Program-made: the position numbers and the translations under genes | DNA from: Megalonaias nervosa | Taxonomy: Eukaryota; Mollusca; Bivalvia; Unionida; Unionidae | DNA length: 64,000 nucleotides | Direction of reading: 5' to 3' | Assembly: GCA_016617855.1 (NCBI GenBank) | Contig: JAECUM010003653.1 | Location: forward strand, 1 to 64,000 | In this document: positions 60,759 through 64,000 of the stretch, in pieces | Layout: each line of letters begins with the position of its first letter | How positions within the stretch are numbered: the stretch's first letter is position 1 | Notes under the pieces: generated by a model | What the model was told of the DNA's origin: nothing | Databases searched by the model: none | The model's input: the letters and a program-made list of their open reading frames with translations, nothing else

Positions 60759-61228
60759 TGTTATTATAAATTTGTTCGTATTTCATAAGTACAGATTTAC
60801 ATTTGATAGTTTTACATAACGAAATTAAATGTAATTTTCTCGTATTATCAACTGGCATTAAATTAAATATTTTAACAAAAATAAAATCATATTTTATAAT
60901 TCTTTGCAGGCCAGTTATTTTTACACCAAGAAAAGGTTTGATAAGCTGCCAAAATATTTGTTGCTCGGCAACAGTAAAATTATATTTTATTATTATTTTT
61001 TTTAGCGATATGATATTTAACATTATATCGTCCAGTTATCGGCCTGTTGTAATTTTTGCTCTCAGTGACAGCGTTCCTGTCATCTTCATCGTCATTGTTG
61101 TATAAAATATCATCTTCGTTATAGCTAGAAAATTTGTCTCTATCGCCAGAGATTGTGTCGTTCACGACTTTGTCATTTGCGATTGTATCTTCCGCATATA
61201 TATCAGCAAGTCGTTTCATCAAATTCAT
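60724..61228 (-). pseudogene. Unknown Polinton protein, minus strand, one frameshift
   Basis: The N-terminal frame (61228 leftwards) gives MNLMKRLADIYAED and an acidic Asp/Asn-rich stretch with 'NEDDILYNNDDEDD', then RPITGRYNVKYHIAKKNN. The frame changes in an AT-rich run near 61000. The second piece, with AEQQIFWQLIKPFLGVKITG and a basic helical end, stops at 60724. Its end overlaps the integrase end by 35 bp in convergent orientation. The family is not recognised. An acidic, disordered N-terminus followed by a folded C-terminus is all that can be said. Confidence 0.5.
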
Positions 61229-61262
61229 ATTATAATATATTTTTATCTAATTTATAATAATA

Positions 61263-61556
61263 ATGTCTAGCGAAACGAAATCTCCAGAAGTAAAATATCA
61301 GAAAGTTAATATACTAAATTACAGAGAATTAGCAGAGGCAGTCAGAAAATGTCTGTCTGGGTATAGTGCCTACTCGGTTAATGTTATTGTAATGTCTGGC
61401 GATTCTGACAAAATTCTCCTAACAGCAACAGAAAAAAATAAACTTAATGACAGTGCATTTATAACACTAAAATTTGATCGTGATGATATTTTGATGTTTG
61501 CACATAATTCCCTAACTAAAACTGAATTAAGAAATATAATTAATCACTGTATTTGA
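61263..61556 (+). CDS. Unknown small Polinton protein, 97 aa
   Basis: Intact frame, MSSETKSPEVKYQKVNILNY, with the start in ATAATAATG. It is predicted mixed alpha/beta, with a VNVIVMSGDSDKILLTA strand region and a DRDDILMFAHNSLTK end. Divergent from the preceding minus-strand gene (34 bp between starts). Its end overlaps the HNH gene by 17 bp in convergent orientation. Family not recognised. Confidence 0.6.
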   Translation: MSSETKSPEVKYQKVNILNYRELAEAVRKCLSGYSAYSVNVIVMSGDSDKILLTATEKNKLNDSAFITLKFDRDDILMFAHNSLTKTELRNIINHCI

Positions 61557-62354
61557 AACTAAATCTGTCAAATGTTGATGTTGAAGTTGCTGATTTTCTT
61601 TTACCATCAGCTACATCTTTTATTGATTGCGAATGAATTTTAAGATATTTTGCAGCAGCTGTTATTGATTTAAATTTCATTTTTTCTCCAGTCCCAAGAT
61701 TTACTGAGATAATAGATCTTTTGGGATTTTTAAAATTATTACCGCCACCTATCCCACGTCTAGTGTTTTCTTTTGGTGTTACTAGATCTAAATTTTCAAT
61801 CCTATTATCGGTTTTAATGCTGTTGATGTGATCAATAACCAAATTCTCTGGAATAGCGCCGTTAAAAACATATACAAAACGATGTGATAGATAACTAACA
61901 AAATCTGTTTTAGTTCCACGTACCTTCACAAACAGGTATCCGCTATTTTTCAAATTTCCAACAACTTGTTTTTTTTATGTCGAATAATTCCTTTGTCAGA
62001 TGCCTCATATAAATCAAATACTGGATGAGGTTGAAATTCGTTTTGTAATGCTAAATTTTCAATATTGTCATCGCTGGTAGAATTATTTACTCTATAGACG
62101 CTTTGTCCAGCTGGAATTTCTTCACAGAATAAACTGTAAATAAAATCTTTTCTAAACAGTTCGGTTATATCTGTATTATCTACTTTTACTGAAATTATCA
62201 TTCCAGCTGGTGTTGGTTTTCCTATAGGGTTTTGAGATTTTATACAAATAACTGAACCAAGTGCATTTGCAGCATATAAGTTGTACTTTGGATGAACATG
62301 ATAAATTTCTTGCTCTTCCGCTGTCAATCTAATGTATCTCAGAATTTCTGACAT
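61540..62354 (-). pseudogene. HNH homing-endonuclease-like protein with NUMOD-type modules, one frameshift
   Basis: Start in GTATAATG. The N-terminal half has two related modules, HPKYNLYAANALGSVI and HPVFDLYEASDKGIIR, resembling the NUMOD4-type 'Y.vS..G.vr' region. In an A8 run near 61965 the frame changes. The second half has an HNH core, HRFVYVFNGAIPENLVIDHI followed by NRIENLDLVTPKEN, and then a NUMOD1-like DNA-binding helix region (SITAAAKYLKIHSQSIKDVA). Such free-standing nucleases are selfish genes in phages and large DNA viruses. It probably entered the Polinton independently, between the orphan and polymerase genes. Confidence 0.8.
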
Positions 62355-62427
62355 TATACTATAGGGATTTTATATCTCTAATTGATTTTTACGTAATTTT
62401 CAATTAAATATAAATATACTATATATA

Positions 62428-64000
62428 ATGTTAAAATTGCGTGATATTGCTAAGAAGAGCATTATGAAAACAGAAAATATTGCTGTAGCATTTTCCGGAT
62501 ACGACAACAGTTAAAAATTTGATAATCAAAATGTTTTAGGAAATTTTAACTCTACAAATTTATTTGATCTTTTACAACCTGTTATAGCTCAAGAACTTGC
62601 AGCTCACAAAAGTATCAAGCTAATAGTTCAGTATCATATAATTTTATCAAAGTTACATGCAATCGAAAAAGATATATTTGATATAATTTTTGAAAATACA
62701 AGTTTCGACAGCGAAATTTCAGAACCATATCTAACAGCTAAATCATGAAAAATATTAACTGGAACAAATATTGCCACAGTCGCCGATGAAATACACCAAG
62801 AAATAAATAAAAAATTGGAGGAATTTACTTCATCTGGGTCAGGTTGGAAATTTGAAATGATAAAGGAAGTTTTAATTCATACAGCAAAATATAACGTACT
62901 TCGAGGTAGTTCTTACGTTGATCTTCCAAAAAAAAATTAAAAACAAAAAATGCTGTATAAATGTCAAAAACAACGACGATCAATGTTTTCGTTGGTCAAT
63001 TTTGTCGGAGAGACATCCACAGAGTGACCACAGTAATAGAATTGAAAAGTATTTGCCATACAAAGACGAACTAGATTTTAACGGAATAACTTTTCCAGTG
63101 GCAGAAAATCAGATACCAAACTTTGAAAAACAAAACAATATTTCAGTAAATTTTTTCGGACTAGATGAGCGAGAAAATGTTTATCCAAGGTATATTTCAG
63201 AGACTGCTACACAAAAGACAATAAATTTATTATTTTATCGAGGACATTATTGTTGGATAAAAAACTTTAACGGCTTAGTTGGCAGACAGTATAATAAAAA
63301 TAAAAACAAAACATATTTCTGTTACAGATGTTTACAAGGTTTTTGTAAGAATGAGAAACTGCAAGAACATCTCAAATACCGTGTCAACGTTCAAAGAATA
63401 ACTATGCCAAGCGAAAAAGAAAAAGTCTTAAAATTTAAAAATTATGATCATAAGCTAAATATACCTTTCGTTATTTATGCTGATTTTGAGTGCCTACTTG
63501 TTCCTGTGGCCGGCGCAGAGAATAATCCGAATAAATCAAGTACAAGAAAAATACAACAACATACCCCTTGCGGAGTAGCTTTTAAAGTAGTTTGTTGCGT
63601 CGACGATAAGTGTTCATGTCCGGTTAAGTTATATAGATGTAAAGATAGTGAATCTGAAAGTCCAGCAATTTGGCTGCTAAAAAAATCTTATAGATGATGC
63701 TAATAAAATTTCTAACAAATTATTTAGGACAGCTTCATTGAAAATAACATCTAAGCAACAACTTCAATATAACGAAGCAGTTTATTGTCATATCTGCGAA
63801 GAATCATTTGGTGATGATAAAGTTCGTGATCATTGCCATTTAACTGGGCAATACAGAGGGGCAGCTCATAATAATTGTAATTTAAAATTTCATGCACCAA
63901 AGTTTATACCTGTCGTTTTACATAACTTTCGCGGTTATGATAGTCATATCATTGTAGAAGCTTTTGGTGATGATGAGGTTAAATCTAAACTAAAACCAAA
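62428..64000 (+). pseudogene. Protein-primed DNA polymerase B, N-terminal part, broken and cut by window edge
   Basis: Start in TATATAATG. In-frame stops occur at 62512 (TAA) and 62746 (TGA), and the frame changes in an A9 run near 62930 and an A7 run near 63685. Readable parts are a helical N-terminal region, DDQCFRWSIL, 'YFCYRCLQGF' (Cys pair), FVIYADFECLL (Exo I motif with Asp and Glu), then 'YCHICEESFGDDKVRDHCHL' and 'YRGAAHNNCNLKF'. This zinc/HNH-like insertion and the 'VVLHNFRGYDSHI' region that follows identify Polinton-type pPolB. The polymerase palm motifs lie beyond the window. It would replicate the element from a protein primer. Confidence 0.9.

Larger units (their letters stand above)
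49027..64000 (+). mobile_element. Polinton/Maverick (adintovirus-like) integrated element, right end outside window
   Basis: About 15 kb carrying most of the hallmark set: FtsK/HerA-type packaging ATPase, penton-like and double jelly-roll capsid proteins, adenain-like protease, retroviral-type integrase with chromodomain, and protein-primed DNA polymerase B. It also has small virion-type proteins, a fibre-like protein, an HNH nuclease and several unknown proteins. Genes are tightly spaced and lack introns, unlike the host. Many are broken, and a host MITE is inserted, so this is a resident, decaying copy. The polymerase gene is cut by the window edge. Terminal repeats and the target duplication cannot be seen. 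Confidence 0.93.

Overview
This is AT-rich, intron-bearing animal genomic DNA, most likely from a marine invertebrate. A mollusc or other lophotrochozoan is my guess from the style of the repeats, but nothing here proves it. The host gene I can support best is a mitochondrial ribosome recycling factor (MRRF). It lies on the minus strand as a probable targeting-sequence exon (36465-36648) and four clear exons (29571-29726, 24963-25081, 18539-18630, 13807-13966) whose splice phases fit together. The last exon, about 25 residues, was not found. A broken THAP zinc-finger exon sits at 10171-10386 (+).

The first 49 kb is otherwise intron and intergenic DNA filled with mobile elements, many with readable boundaries. 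There is a CR1/L2-like LINE (4600-8456, +) and a heavily nested L1/Tx1-like LINE (about 42463-48890, -). The second LINE is split by a 2.47-kb DNA transposon with a 3-bp target duplication and by a SINE. There are two tRNA-derived SINE families, two adjacent piggyBac-like MITEs, two pogo-like elements, a hAT-type MITE, a fragment of a Ty3/gypsy integrase, and many minisatellites and microsatellites.

From 49027 to the right edge lies a large integrated Polinton/Maverick (adintovirus-like) element, truncated by the window inside its DNA polymerase gene. Leftmost is a minus-strand block: a two-membrane-segment protein resembling SLATT effectors, two unknown proteins and a tail-fibre-like repeat protein. 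Next is a plus-strand virion block: packaging ATPase, an unknown repeat protein, penton-like minor capsid protein, a pVI-like amphipathic protein, double jelly-roll major capsid protein, two small virion-type proteins, adenain-like protease, a zinc-ribbon/phospholipase-like protein and a retroviral-type integrase with a chromodomain. On the right are an unknown minus-strand gene, a 97-residue orphan, an HNH homing-endonuclease-like gene and protein-primed DNA polymerase B.

The element looks like an old, decaying provirus. Most of its genes carry frameshifts, often in homopolymer runs, or in-frame stops. A 962-bp MITE, of a family also present at 2.5 and 14.3 kb, interrupts the penton gene seven codons after its start. 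The ATPase, the 260-, 109- and 97-residue proteins remain open. Many of its genes start immediately after a TATAATG-like context, which may be a shared promoter or start signal.
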